In this document: piece after piece, positions 16,987 to 24,070 of the stretch
Numbering within the stretch: position 1 is the stretch's first letter
Layout of the letters: each line of letters opens with the position of its first letter
NCBI GenBank assembly: GCA_029863245.1
Contig: JAOTVV010000032.1
Coordinates: 1-33,220 of the forward strand
DNA: 33,220 bases
From: Gemmatimonadota bacterium
GTDB lineage: Bacteria > Gemmatimonadota > Gemmatimonadetes > Gemmatimonadales > GWC2-71-9
Reading direction: 5' to 3'
The notes under the pieces: model-generated
Database searches by the model: none
What the model saw: only the letters and a program-made list of their open reading frames with translations
Told to the model about the DNA's origin: nothing
Position numbers and translations under genes: made by a program

Positions 16987-18141
16987 TCAATCCCTCGTGA
17001 GTACCTGGACGAAGCAGTATTGTCCGATGCCACCCACGTTGTGCGTGAGGCCGACGTCGGCATCGGGTACCTGCCGCTCTCCGGCTTCACCGCGGAGCTG
17101 CTTTGCGATCTCGTAGGTCATCGATACACCGGTCGCGCCGATAGGGTGGCCCTTGGCTTTCAGGCCGCCGTCCACGTTCACAGCCACGGTGCCACCGATG
17201 TAGGTTTGCCGGTCGGCCACGAAAGGCCCGCCTTCGCCCTTCTTGCAGAACCCCACGTCTTCGTACGCCATGATCTCGGCGATGGTGAAGCAGTCGTGCA
17301 CGTCCGCGACCTTCACGTCCTTCGCCGTGATGCCCGCCATCGCGTACGCCTGGGCCGCCGCCGCTTCGGCGCTGGGAAGGCCCACGAGGCTCGGGCGCCG
17401 CAGCACGGACATGCTTGCCGTGGCGCAGCCCATACCGCTGAGCCACACCGGCGCGGACGAGACTTCCTTCGCCACCGCTTCACGCGCCAGGATCACGCAG
17501 GCTGCTCCGTCTGCGTTGGCGCAGCAGTCGTACACCTGGAACGGCGTCGCCACGTCCTCCGACGCCGCAACCTTCTCCTTGGTGATCGCCTTGCGGAACA
17601 GCGCCTTGGGGTTCATCGCCCCGTAGAAGTGGTTCTTGATCGCAACGTCGGTGAGCTGGTCTCTGGTCGTGCCGAACTCGTGCATGTGCCGCTTGGCGAA
17701 CATCGCGTAGTAGCCCGGGAACGTGGTGCCGAAGCCGGACTCCCATTGGACTTCGCCTACTCTCCCCATCAGCGCGAGGATCTCGGCGGTCCCGAGTTCC
17801 GTCATCTTCTGGCAGCCAACCACCGCCACCACGTCGTGCACGCCCGCCTTAATGGAAAGCCAGGCGGTGCGGATGGCAGCGCTGCCCGACGCGCAAGCCA
17901 CCTCGGTGAGCCAGGTGGGTTTGGGCACGAGGCCCAAGTACTCCTGCACGACGCCGGCGAGCGAGCGTTGTTTGTGGTACTCGGGTACGGCGCCGATCAC
18001 GGAGGCGTCGATTCGGGACCGCTCGATGCCCGCGTCCTCCATCGCTTCCCGGAAGGCCTCGAAAGCCAGCTCCTGGACCGTCGCGTCGCTGCGCCGCCCG
18101 AAGACCCCGTGTCCGAGGCCGATGATCCCCACTCTAGTCAT
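16987..18141 (-). CDS. SCP2-type thiolase paired with DUF35 protein
   Basis: The 384-residue protein has the SCP2/lipid-transfer thiolase layout: IGLGHGVFG at the N-terminus, the nucleophile in EVACASGSAA (Cys83), ADVHDCFTIAE, LKAKGHPIGATG with the catalytic His, and a terminal THNVGGIGQYCFVQ that lacks the usual C-terminal Cys-Gly-Gly of classic thiolases. It therefore belongs to the group that needs a DUF35 partner, which is the next gene. It could cleave 3-oxoacyl-CoA in lower beta-oxidation, or an aroyl-type 3-oxoacyl-CoA upstream of benzoyl-CoA, as BbsB does. I chose ATG 18141 since the family's MTRVGIIG start is there; the frame is open further upstream inside the SDR gene but not conserved. 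Confidence 0.87.
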   Translation of the reverse strand: MTRVGIIGLGHGVFGRRSDATVQELAFEAFREAMEDAGIERSRIDASVIGAVPEYHKQRSLAGVVQEYLGLVPKPTWLTEVACASGSAAIRTAWLSIKAGVHDVVAVVGCQKMTELGTAEILALMGRVGEVQWESGFGTTFPGYYAMFAKRHMHEFGTTRDQLTDVAIKNHFYGAMNPKALFRKAITKEKVAASEDVATPFQVYDCCANADGAACVILAREAVAKEVSSAPVWLSGMGCATASMSVLRRPSLVGLPSAEAAAAQAYAMAGITAKDVKVADVHDCFTIAEIMAYEDVGFCKKGEGGPFVADRQTYIGGTVAVNVDGGLKAKGHPIGATGVSMTYEIAKQLRGEAGERQVPDADVGLTHNVGGIGQYCFVQVLTRD

Positions 18142-18158
18142 CGCGTTCTCGCATCCCG

Positions 18159-18908
18159 TTACATGTACTGGCCACCGTCGATCTTGATCACCTCGCCCGT
18201 GATGTGGCGGGCGCGGTCGGAGCAGAGGAAGGCCACCAAGTCGGCGCACTCCTCGGGCGTGGCAAACCGGCCCAGCGCCGTCTCGTCCATCGCCTTGGTG
18301 AGAAACTCTGGCGGGATGTGTTCCGCCATCTCGGTCATGACCATGCCGGGGGCGATGGCGTTCACGTTCACGTTGAACTTGCCCAACTCCCGGGCCAGCG
18401 ACTTGCTCATGGCAATCTCGCCACCTTTGGACGCGGCGTAGTTGGTCTGGGCGAACTTGCCCCGCATGCCGTTGATCGACGAAATGTTGACGATCTTGCC
18501 ACCCTTCTGGTCTTTGAAGACGATCGCGGCGGCCTTGTTGTAGTTGAAGTAGCCCTTGAGGTTCACGGTGATCACCGTGTCCCACTGTTCCTCGGTCATC
18601 TTCCAGATCACGCCGTCCCAGTTGATGCCCGCGTTGCACACCAGGATGTCCAGCCGTCCCCACTCGCGCACCACGGTCTGCACCATGTTCTGGGCATCGT
18701 CGTAGCGGGCGACATCGGCCTTCACCGCCAGGCCCGTGCGGCCGGCGGCCTCGATCCCGGCAACGACCTCCTGCGCCTCGGCATCGTGCCGGCGGTAGTT
18801 GATCGCCACGTTGCAGCCTTCGCGCGCCAGGGTCAGTGCGATCGCCGCCCCGATGCCGACGCTGCCACCGGTCACGATGGCGTTCTTACCTTCCAGGCCT
18901 AGGTCCAT
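18159..18908 (-). CDS. Short-chain dehydrogenase/reductase, acetoacetyl-CoA reductase type
   Basis: The 249-residue protein is a classical SDR: VTGGSVGIGAA (12-22) binds the cofactor, VCNAGIN is the NAG motif, Ser143/Ser144 in VNISSING, and YAASK gives Tyr157 and Lys161. The stretch WDTVITVNLKGYFNYNK and the IDGGQYM end resemble FabG/PhaB enzymes acting on 3-oxoacyl thioesters. NADPH use is hinted by NYRRHD after the second strand (inference). In this operon it is best explained as a 3-hydroxyacyl-CoA dehydrogenase for a step before the thiolase. The ATG at 18908 follows GGAGA and sits 89 bases after oah; a longer open frame upstream lacks SDR sequence. Confidence 0.85.
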   Translation of the reverse strand: MDLGLEGKNAIVTGGSVGIGAAIALTLAREGCNVAINYRRHDAEAQEVVAGIEAAGRTGLAVKADVARYDDAQNMVQTVVREWGRLDILVCNAGINWDGVIWKMTEEQWDTVITVNLKGYFNYNKAAAIVFKDQKGGKIVNISSINGMRGKFAQTNYAASKGGEIAMSKSLARELGKFNVNVNAIAPGMVMTEMAEHIPPEFLTKAMDETALGRFATPEECADLVAFLCSDRARHITGEVIKIDGGQYM

Positions 18909-18997
18909 GGAGTCAGTCTCCTCGTTGCGCAACACGCTTGCGCGTCTCGTTGCCGTCTCACCGTATCCGGCCGGCGAAGCGCCGCTGTCTCTCGCCG

Positions 18998-20092
18998 TCA
19001 CCCGCCCTCCTGGTACTGGGGCGAGATCGCGTGGATCAGCTCGTCATCCCACGGATGTCCTTGGGCCAACAACTGGCGCAGCTTGATGAAGTCCACCTCG
19101 CGTTTCCCCTTCGGTCCCTCGTTGAAGGCCCGGAACCCCGCCTTGGCCTCGGTCATCATGTTGAGGCCGAGCCATTCGCGGTTCGTGACGCTCGTGTTGT
19201 CCCAGTGCCACTGTTTGTGCTTGCGCAGGCTGTTCACGGTTTTCGATACGCAGTCCGGCATCAGCATCAGGATCTTGGTGCACAGCGCCTCGACCGCCTC
19301 GTCGAGCTTCGAGAGGTCGGTTTCGGCTTTGGCCATGATCGCCTTGGCCGCCTCGCGCTCCTTACCGCTCTTGAAGTCGCCAAACACGATGTTGCCCCAC
19401 TCGTCGGCGTACCGGTCGATCACCACCATGGGATTCGGAATCCAGCGACCATCGTTCTTGAGCACCGGCACGATCTGATCGATGAGGCCAATCGCCAGCG
19501 CTTTGTGCGCGCTCCACATCTCGCACAGCACGCCGCTCTCCATGGCGCGGGAGAAGCCCACGTATAGAGGAAGAAAATCGGTCGATCCGCCGTCTGGTGC
19601 AGAGCCGTGCTTGGGGCCGGCTTGGCCGAACCGTGCGGTGTCGGCGGCGATCGTGAAGTCGCAAGCCATGCCGATCTCCTGGCCACCGGCGATCCGCATG
19701 CCGTTCACGCGGTTCACAACTGGCTTGTCGCACCGAAGGATCGAGTCGATCATGTCGTTGAACAGCCGCATGTACTGCTTGTACTCCTGCGGGTTGCCCG
19801 TGTAGTACTCGGCGTACTCCTTGGTGTTGCCACCCGTGCAGAACGCCTGGTCACCGACCGCCGTGAACACCACGCAGACCACGCTCCGATCCATGCTGGC
19901 CTGGCGGAACGCGAGGATTATCTCCTTGACTGCGTGCGTCGTATAACTGTTCAGTTGCTGCGGGTTGTTGAGCGAGATCCAGGCGTTGTGCAGCCTGTCG
20001 ACCGGCCTGCCCGCCGGGTCCTTCACGGGACGCAATTCGTAGAGGATGTGCTCGAACTCGACGTCGGGGACCAGTGTATGGCTCTTCAGCAT
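18998..20092 (-). CDS. oah: 6-oxocyclohex-1-ene-1-carbonyl-CoA hydrolase (ring-opening)
   Basis: The 364-residue crotonase-fold enzyme hydrates and then cleaves 6-oxocyclohex-1-ene-1-carbonyl-CoA to 3-hydroxypimeloyl-CoA. FEHILYELRPV (13-23), FCTGGNTKEYAEYYTG (84-99), RIAGGQEIGMACDFTIA and GPKHGSAPDGGSTDFLP (159-175) are hallmarks of the Oah/BamA family, the marker used to track anaerobic aromatic degraders. The length is near the 375-380 usual for the family. I chose ATG 20092 because a GGAGGG ribosome site sits about seven bases ahead; ATG 20137, 15 codons upstream, is possible. It follows had by about 50 bases and forms the ring-cleavage pair with it. Confidence 0.95.
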   Translation of the reverse strand: MLKSHTLVPDVEFEHILYELRPVKDPAGRPVDRLHNAWISLNNPQQLNSYTTHAVKEIILAFRQASMDRSVVCVVFTAVGDQAFCTGGNTKEYAEYYTGNPQEYKQYMRLFNDMIDSILRCDKPVVNRVNGMRIAGGQEIGMACDFTIAADTARFGQAGPKHGSAPDGGSTDFLPLYVGFSRAMESGVLCEMWSAHKALAIGLIDQIVPVLKNDGRWIPNPMVVIDRYADEWGNIVFGDFKSGKEREAAKAIMAKAETDLSKLDEAVEALCTKILMLMPDCVSKTVNSLRKHKQWHWDNTSVTNREWLGLNMMTEAKAGFRAFNEGPKGKREVDFIKLRQLLAQGHPWDDELIHAISPQYQEGG

Positions 20093-20142
20093 CGTCGTTC
20101 CCTCCACTCCCATGACCCGCTTTGATGACGGGGTCACCGCGA

Positions 20143-21192
20143 TCAGTCCGGAATGAGTATGGCTCGCTTGGTGATCTTATGATCCGCGACGCGGGCGATC
20201 ACGTCCGGCCCGGTGCTCAACGGGAACGTCTCGATGAACGGCCCAAGCGTGATACGCTCCGCTGTGACCAACTCGAGGGCAGGCGGATATAGCTCCGGCT
20301 TACAGCCCCACGTTCCTTGGATGGTGGCGTCGAATGCCATCGCGTTGCTCAGGCGTATTTCGGTCTTTGCGAGTGTAAATCCCACCACCATCAGCGTCGA
20401 GGCGTATGTAAGGAGCCCGTACGCGGTCTCTTGGCCCTTCGGATGTCCCGAGCATTCGAAGATCTTCCAGCTGTGCTCGGGTGAGCCCGAGGTTTTGGCG
20501 AAGTCGCGAACCTGTGTTCGCAGCGTCTTGAAATCGGTCGTGGCCGAGTTGACCGTGAGGCCGGGGCCGTGCGGGGCCACGGCGGCCAGCCGCGCGTCGT
20601 CCACGTCGATGGCGATCACGTGGGCGCCGAAGGCAGCGGCGATCTGCGCGCAGTATGATCCCACGCCGCCCACACCGACCACGATCGCGAGGTCGTTCGC
20701 CATGAGCCCGCTGCGGACCACGGCCTGGTACGGCGTGGTCACGGCGTCGGCCACGACGCTGAGCTGCGCCAGGCCGTAGCCGCCCCGGTCTTCCACGGGG
20801 CACAGGCCGCGACCGGGCACGAGAATCCGGTCAGCGAACCCGCCGTCGATGTCGTTCCCCGGCATGAGCTGCGCGCGGCAGACGTTGGTCCGCCCCTCTC
20901 GGCAGAGGTCGCAGGATCCGCATGGGATCACGGCTGGAATGATGACTTCCGTGCCCACGAGGTCCGCGTAGTCCCCGCCTGCCTCGACCACGGTGCCGCT
21001 GATCTCGTGTCCAAGGGTGAGCGGGAACGGCTTCTTGGTGGGGACGCCGTCGTTCCAGAACCCGATGTCTGTGTGGCAGACCCCGCATCCGGCCACCTGG
21101 ACCACGACCTGATCGGTGGCAGGAGCGGTGGGGGTCTCGACCTCACGCAGTTCCAGCGGCTGCCCGACGGCGGTGAGCTGAACAGCCTTCAT
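20143..21192 (-). CDS. had: 6-hydroxycyclohex-1-ene-1-carbonyl-CoA dehydrogenase
   Basis: The 349-residue protein is a zinc-type medium-chain alcohol dehydrogenase that oxidises 6-hydroxycyclohex-1-ene-1-carbonyl-CoA to the 6-oxo compound with NAD. GCGVCHTDIGFWNDGVPTKK (35-54) and LGHEISGTVVEAGG (60-73) give the catalytic zinc ligands Cys39 and His62, and Cys91, Cys94, Cys97, Cys105 bind the structural zinc. VGVGGVGSYCAQ is the nucleotide fold. GFWNDGVPTK is typical of Had rather than of general alcohol dehydrogenases, and the adjacent oah gene settles the role. ATG 21192 follows GGAGG; the long open frame upstream of it is not conserved sequence. Confidence 0.92.
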   Translation of the reverse strand: MKAVQLTAVGQPLELREVETPTAPATDQVVVQVAGCGVCHTDIGFWNDGVPTKKPFPLTLGHEISGTVVEAGGDYADLVGTEVIIPAVIPCGSCDLCREGRTNVCRAQLMPGNDIDGGFADRILVPGRGLCPVEDRGGYGLAQLSVVADAVTTPYQAVVRSGLMANDLAIVVGVGGVGSYCAQIAAAFGAHVIAIDVDDARLAAVAPHGPGLTVNSATTDFKTLRTQVRDFAKTSGSPEHSWKIFECSGHPKGQETAYGLLTYASTLMVVGFTLAKTEIRLSNAMAFDATIQGTWGCKPELYPPALELVTAERITLGPFIETFPLSTGPDVIARVADHKITKRAILIPD

Positions 21193-21241
21193 CAGCGTGC
21201 CTCCGGATTGGTGGGGGGATGAAGGACCGCAGTCCTTGGTC

Positions 21242-21853
21242 TCATCCGCACGTGAGTCCTCCCACGAGGTGTTCGGCAAACTGGCTGCCGAGCTCAGTGG
21301 CGTGAAGCGATCCCTCGGGGCGGTACCAACGGGCGATCCAGTTGATGCTCCCGAGGATGGCGAACACGGCGATCTTGGCGTCCACGTCCCGGAACTCCCC
21401 GTCGGTGATGCCCCGGGCGATGATGCGTCGCACCGCACGCTCGTACCGGTCGCGGGCCGCGATGATCGTGCTCTGCCGCTCCGGAGAAAATGCCCCCACT
21501 TCGAACGCCAGCGGGGAGCCCTCGAGGGTGTCGGTCATCACCCGGACGTGCTCACGGACGACGTACGCCAGTTGGTCGGACGCCGTCTCGAGTCTTGAGA
21601 CACCCCTGATGATCCGGTCCAACTCGGCGAGCGATTCCTGGTGGCATTCCCACAGGATCGCCTCTTTATCGGGGAAGTAGTGGTACAGCGCGGTCTTCCG
21701 GAGTCCCAGGTGTTCGGCGATATCGTCCAGGGTCGTGGCGTGGAATCCCTTTTCGCGGAATGCCCTGAGGGCCGCGTGGAGGATCTCCTCGCGCCGTCGC
21801 CTCCGCTTCTCGCGGACGTGGGGGGAACGGGTGGTTGGGGCAGGATCGGGGAT
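21242..21853 (-). CDS. TetR-family regulator, start codon missing or frame broken
   Basis: The frame encodes a full TetR repressor of about 203 residues. The DNA-binding domain EEILHAALRAFREKGF, TTLDDIAEHLGLRKTALYHY and FPDKEAILWECH is followed by a ligand domain ending FAEHLVGGLTCG at 21242. However, this frame has no ATG, GTG or TTG between its upstream in-frame stop (21887-21889) and a TTG after the helix-turn-helix (21622). Either an ATC at 21853-21851, with GGAG seven bases ahead, is used as a rare start (coordinates given on that basis), or one base is lost in the G6 run at 21820-21825: adding one G would join the frame to a TTG start at 21918. The gene precedes had by 49 bases on the same strand and probably regulates this operon in response to a CoA thioester. 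Confidence 0.65.
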   Translation of the reverse strand: MPDPAPTTRSPHVREKRRRRREEILHAALRAFREKGFHATTLDDIAEHLGLRKTALYHYFPDKEAILWECHQESLAELDRIIRGVSRLETASDQLAYVVREHVRVMTDTLEGSPLAFEVGAFSPERQSTIIAARDRYERAVRRIIARGITDGEFRDVDAKIAVFAILGSINWIARWYRPEGSLHATELGSQFAEHLVGGLTCG

Positions 21854-21884
21854 ATCCCGGCTCCGGGTCGGGGTTCGAACTCCT

Positions 21885-21899
21885 GTTCAAATTTTGAAC
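21885..21899. promoter_or_regulatory. 15-base palindrome, probable TetR operator
   Basis: The sequence GTTCAAA-T-TTTGAAC is a perfect inverted repeat of two 7-base arms around one central base. It lies just upstream of the TetR coding frame, overlaps the probable -10 element, and is AT-rich in a GC-rich region. This is the position expected for an autoregulatory operator. I did not find a second copy ahead of the other gene groups in the window. Confidence 0.55.
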
Positions 21900-21918
21900 G
21901 TGAGGTAAGGAATGTCAA
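21890..21918 (-). promoter_or_regulatory. Probable promoter of the regulator-had-oah-bzd operon
   Basis: On the minus strand TTGACA (21918-21913) is a perfect -35 element. A 16-base spacer leads to CAAAAT (four of six to the -10 consensus), which is inside the GTTCAAAATTTGAAC palindrome. A start of transcription near 21883 would leave a short leader with an AGGAG at about 21884-21880. The overlap of operator and -10 would give repression by the TetR protein. If instead translation begins at TTG 21918, this reading would be wrong. Confidence 0.45.
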
Positions 21919-21970
21919 GGGAGGGAGCTATGGAGATCTCCCGGGCGTCTCCAGCAGATGCGTGCTCCTG

Positions 21971-23101
21971 TTACCCCGGTCCCTCGATCCCCGGAATGAT
22001 CTTGTGCGCGTTCTCGTAGTACAGCTTCCGCAGCACCTCGTCTGGGAGGTCCAAGCCGTACAGCTTCCAGAACGCGTGCCGTTTCCGGTAATAGTCGAAG
22101 TACTCGTCCGCTGTCTCCAACACTCGGAAGTAGACCGGGTACTCCGACGGTTCCCACACGTCTTTGCCGAACAGAATGCGGTCCTGGTAGCGGATGAAGA
22201 ACTCGCGCGCAAACCGGGGCTGGCGGCCCGGATCGTAGATCACGGCACCGATCTCGGTGTAGACGTTGGGCAGCTCGTCGAGCAGCATCCCGAGCCGGGC
22301 CAGGTCGCTTCCCAACCACGCCAGGTGGGCGGCAATGAACGTCGTGCCCGGGTGCTTGCGGAACACGTTGAACTGCTCCGCGATGAGCTGCTCCCACGAC
22401 GGCTCGGGTGGCCGCCGCCGATTCGGGCGCTCGGTCAGCTCGAGCCACCGCTCGTTGTGCTCGTCGTACGGCAGCCAGAAGGCGCCCGGATCGGCCGTGT
22501 GGATCAGTACGGGGATGCCTAGCTCGCCGGCCTTGGTCCACAACGGGTCGAGCCGCGGGTCGTTCACGGGCACGCGGTTTCCCGCGCCATCCCGCACGTA
22601 CATGCCGAGGTCCTTGAAGATCTTGAGCCCCTGAGCTCCCGCGGCGACGTCTTCCTCGAGCTGGCGGGCTGTCCGATCGGGCCAGCCGGGCTCGTCGATC
22701 CCGGAGTACGACGGGTTGGCGAAGACCACGAACCGGTCGGGGTAGCGTCCTTTCAGGTTCGCGACGATCTGCTTCAGCCGCTCGCCGCTGCGCCCGCTCA
22801 GGTTCACCATCACGGCCATGTTGAGCGCGTCCATGGCGCGCACCGTCTCGTCCACCTCCTCGGGTGTCATCAGCCCGTTGGGGTGGGTGTGCACGTCAAC
22901 AAACGGGTACCGCGCCCGTTCCACGGGGTGTTCGGGAACCACGAGCATCGAGCGCGGCTCATACTCGGCGAAGCTCATGGCGTTCACGTCCTGCGCCACG
23001 GCCGGGCCAGCTGCGAACGAGAAGAGCAGCGCAGGGACGAGGGAGAGGACATAGGGTGTGGGAACGTGTGCGCGCAGGGATGTGGTCGGGAGGTGCGTCA
23101 T
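21971..23101 (-). CDS. Secreted amidohydrolase (amidohydrolase_2 / ACMSD-like family)
   Basis: The 376-residue protein starts with a signal peptide ending near PAVAQ (residue 37), so it is exported. The mature part is a TIM-barrel metal hydrolase: FVDVHTHPNG gives the HxH pair, VLIHTADPGAF and IAAHLAWLGSD give two more His, and LFGKDVWEPSEYP gives the Asp near the end. These match the amidohydrolase_2 family that includes ACMSD and resorcylate decarboxylases; many secreted homologues have no known substrate. It lies upstream of the regulator on the same strand, with a short gap, but has its own leader. A role in aromatic decarboxylation is possible yet unproved. Confidence 0.8.
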   Translation of the reverse strand: MTHLPTTSLRAHVPTPYVLSLVPALLFSFAAGPAVAQDVNAMSFAEYEPRSMLVVPEHPVERARYPFVDVHTHPNGLMTPEEVDETVRAMDALNMAVMVNLSGRSGERLKQIVANLKGRYPDRFVVFANPSYSGIDEPGWPDRTARQLEEDVAAGAQGLKIFKDLGMYVRDGAGNRVPVNDPRLDPLWTKAGELGIPVLIHTADPGAFWLPYDEHNERWLELTERPNRRRPPEPSWEQLIAEQFNVFRKHPGTTFIAAHLAWLGSDLARLGMLLDELPNVYTEIGAVIYDPGRQPRFAREFFIRYQDRILFGKDVWEPSEYPVYFRVLETADEYFDYYRKRHAFWKLYGLDLPDEVLRKLYYENAHKIIPGIEGPG

Positions 23102-23170
23102 CTTGAGAATCCGCGTTGGATGATGGGGCCGCGAAAGATGGTTGCGAAACTGGAAAGGGAGAAGGGGACG

Positions 23171-23200
23171 GCGCGGAGCCGGGGCAGGCCGGCTCCGCGC
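23171..23200 (-). terminator. Terminator after the S41 protease-lipoprotein operon
   Basis: A perfect 12-base stem, GCGCGGAGCCGG with CCGGCTCCGCGC, encloses a 6-base loop GGCAGG. It stands 40 bases beyond the lipoprotein stop. Reading leftward, the minus strand then runs into a pyrimidine-rich stretch (CCCCTTCTCCCTTTCC), a weak U-tract. It separates this operon from the amidohydrolase gene. Confidence 0.6.
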
Positions 23201-23240
23201 GTAGGATCGCGTGACGTGTGGTTCGATGTGAGGCCGGCCC

Positions 23241-24035
23241 CTACTCCTTCTTCACCAGTGCCTGGATCTCCTTCGGCAGCCCGAACACTGACGGATCGAC
23301 GGTGTCGAACTCGACGGCGGTCACCGTGATGATTTGGTCGACCCCCATCGTGGTCAGCACTGTCGTGGTCGGGATGAGGATGCCCCCGAAATCCTCGAAG
23401 TCGGACAGGACGGTGGTGGCCTCCACCCCTCCCATCGGGGACTCCTGCGTACGAATGACGCCCACGGGAAGCCCGGTCGCGACGTCGTAGAACTCGAAGT
23501 ACTCCTCACCCCACTTGGTCACGAGCCGGACCTTTTGGCACATCTTCCCGGCAAACTCCGTTTCCTCGACGACCCTGGCGGAGTCAATGTAGGCCTCCAT
23601 GTTGAGCGGGCCGAGAAAGTCGGCCTGCTGGCGCATCTGGTTCAGCATCGTGCCTTCGAGCACCATTGGTCCCACGGCCGGGTTGATGCTCCATCCCACC
23701 TCGCCGTCGAAGCCATTCCGCACCATTCCGAACCCGGGGATGTTCACCCGGATGAACAGCTTGTTCGGAGCTGCCGCGAACACCTCCAGGTCGCCGCGGA
23801 GGCCCTGGGCGGGCATCGAGAACTCGCCGACGGCGCGGGTTGACGCATATCGCTCGAGCGCGGCGCGCCCCCCCGTGACCTCGATGAGGCGTGTGTAGAC
23901 CGCGTGCGCCTCGAACCTCGGTGTCACGGGGGGTGCGGCCGCGCGGCCTGCGGTACCCCCACTCGCGCATCCCGCGAGCGCGGTCGCCACTGCCAGGGTG
24001 AGCCCAGCGGTGATTTGCCTTTTCACGTGATTCAT
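23241..24035 (-). CDS. Lipoprotein, LolA-like/outer-membrane-sorting fold
   Basis: The 264-residue protein has a lipoprotein signal ATALAGC with Cys23. The mature sequence reads like the beta-rich outer membrane lipoprotein-sorting type of domain: FIRVNIPGFGMVRNGFDGEV, GWSINPAVGP, and later YFEFYDVATGLPVGV and ILIPTTTVLTTMG. Such domains bind lipid or lipoprotein-like ligands; the specific role is unknown. ATG 24035 follows GGGAGG seven bases away. It lies 35 bases after the S41 protease gene on the same strand, so the two are probably co-transcribed and act together in the envelope. Confidence 0.7.
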   Translation of the reverse strand: MNHVKRQITAGLTLAVATALAGCASGGTAGRAAAPPVTPRFEAHAVYTRLIEVTGGRAALERYASTRAVGEFSMPAQGLRGDLEVFAAAPNKLFIRVNIPGFGMVRNGFDGEVGWSINPAVGPMVLEGTMLNQMRQQADFLGPLNMEAYIDSARVVEETEFAGKMCQKVRLVTKWGEEYFEFYDVATGLPVGVIRTQESPMGGVEATTVLSDFEDFGGILIPTTTVLTTMGVDQIITVTAVEFDTVDPSVFGLPKEIQALVKKE

Positions 24036-24070
24036 CCCGTGCCTCCCTCTGTGTCGTTTCACCTGCATTC

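Noticed and set aside
15076..18441. A very long open frame (over 1100 codons) on the plus strand opposite the thiolase-to-bzdN genes
   Set aside because: It is the shadow of high-GC coding sequence on the other strand; its translation is Arg/His/Gly-rich with no domain, and the minus-strand genes are clearly recognisable.
21866..21890. GGGGTTCGAACTCC, which resembles a tRNA T-loop
   Set aside because: The flanking bases do not pair into a T-arm, and no acceptor or anticodon arms can be built around it.
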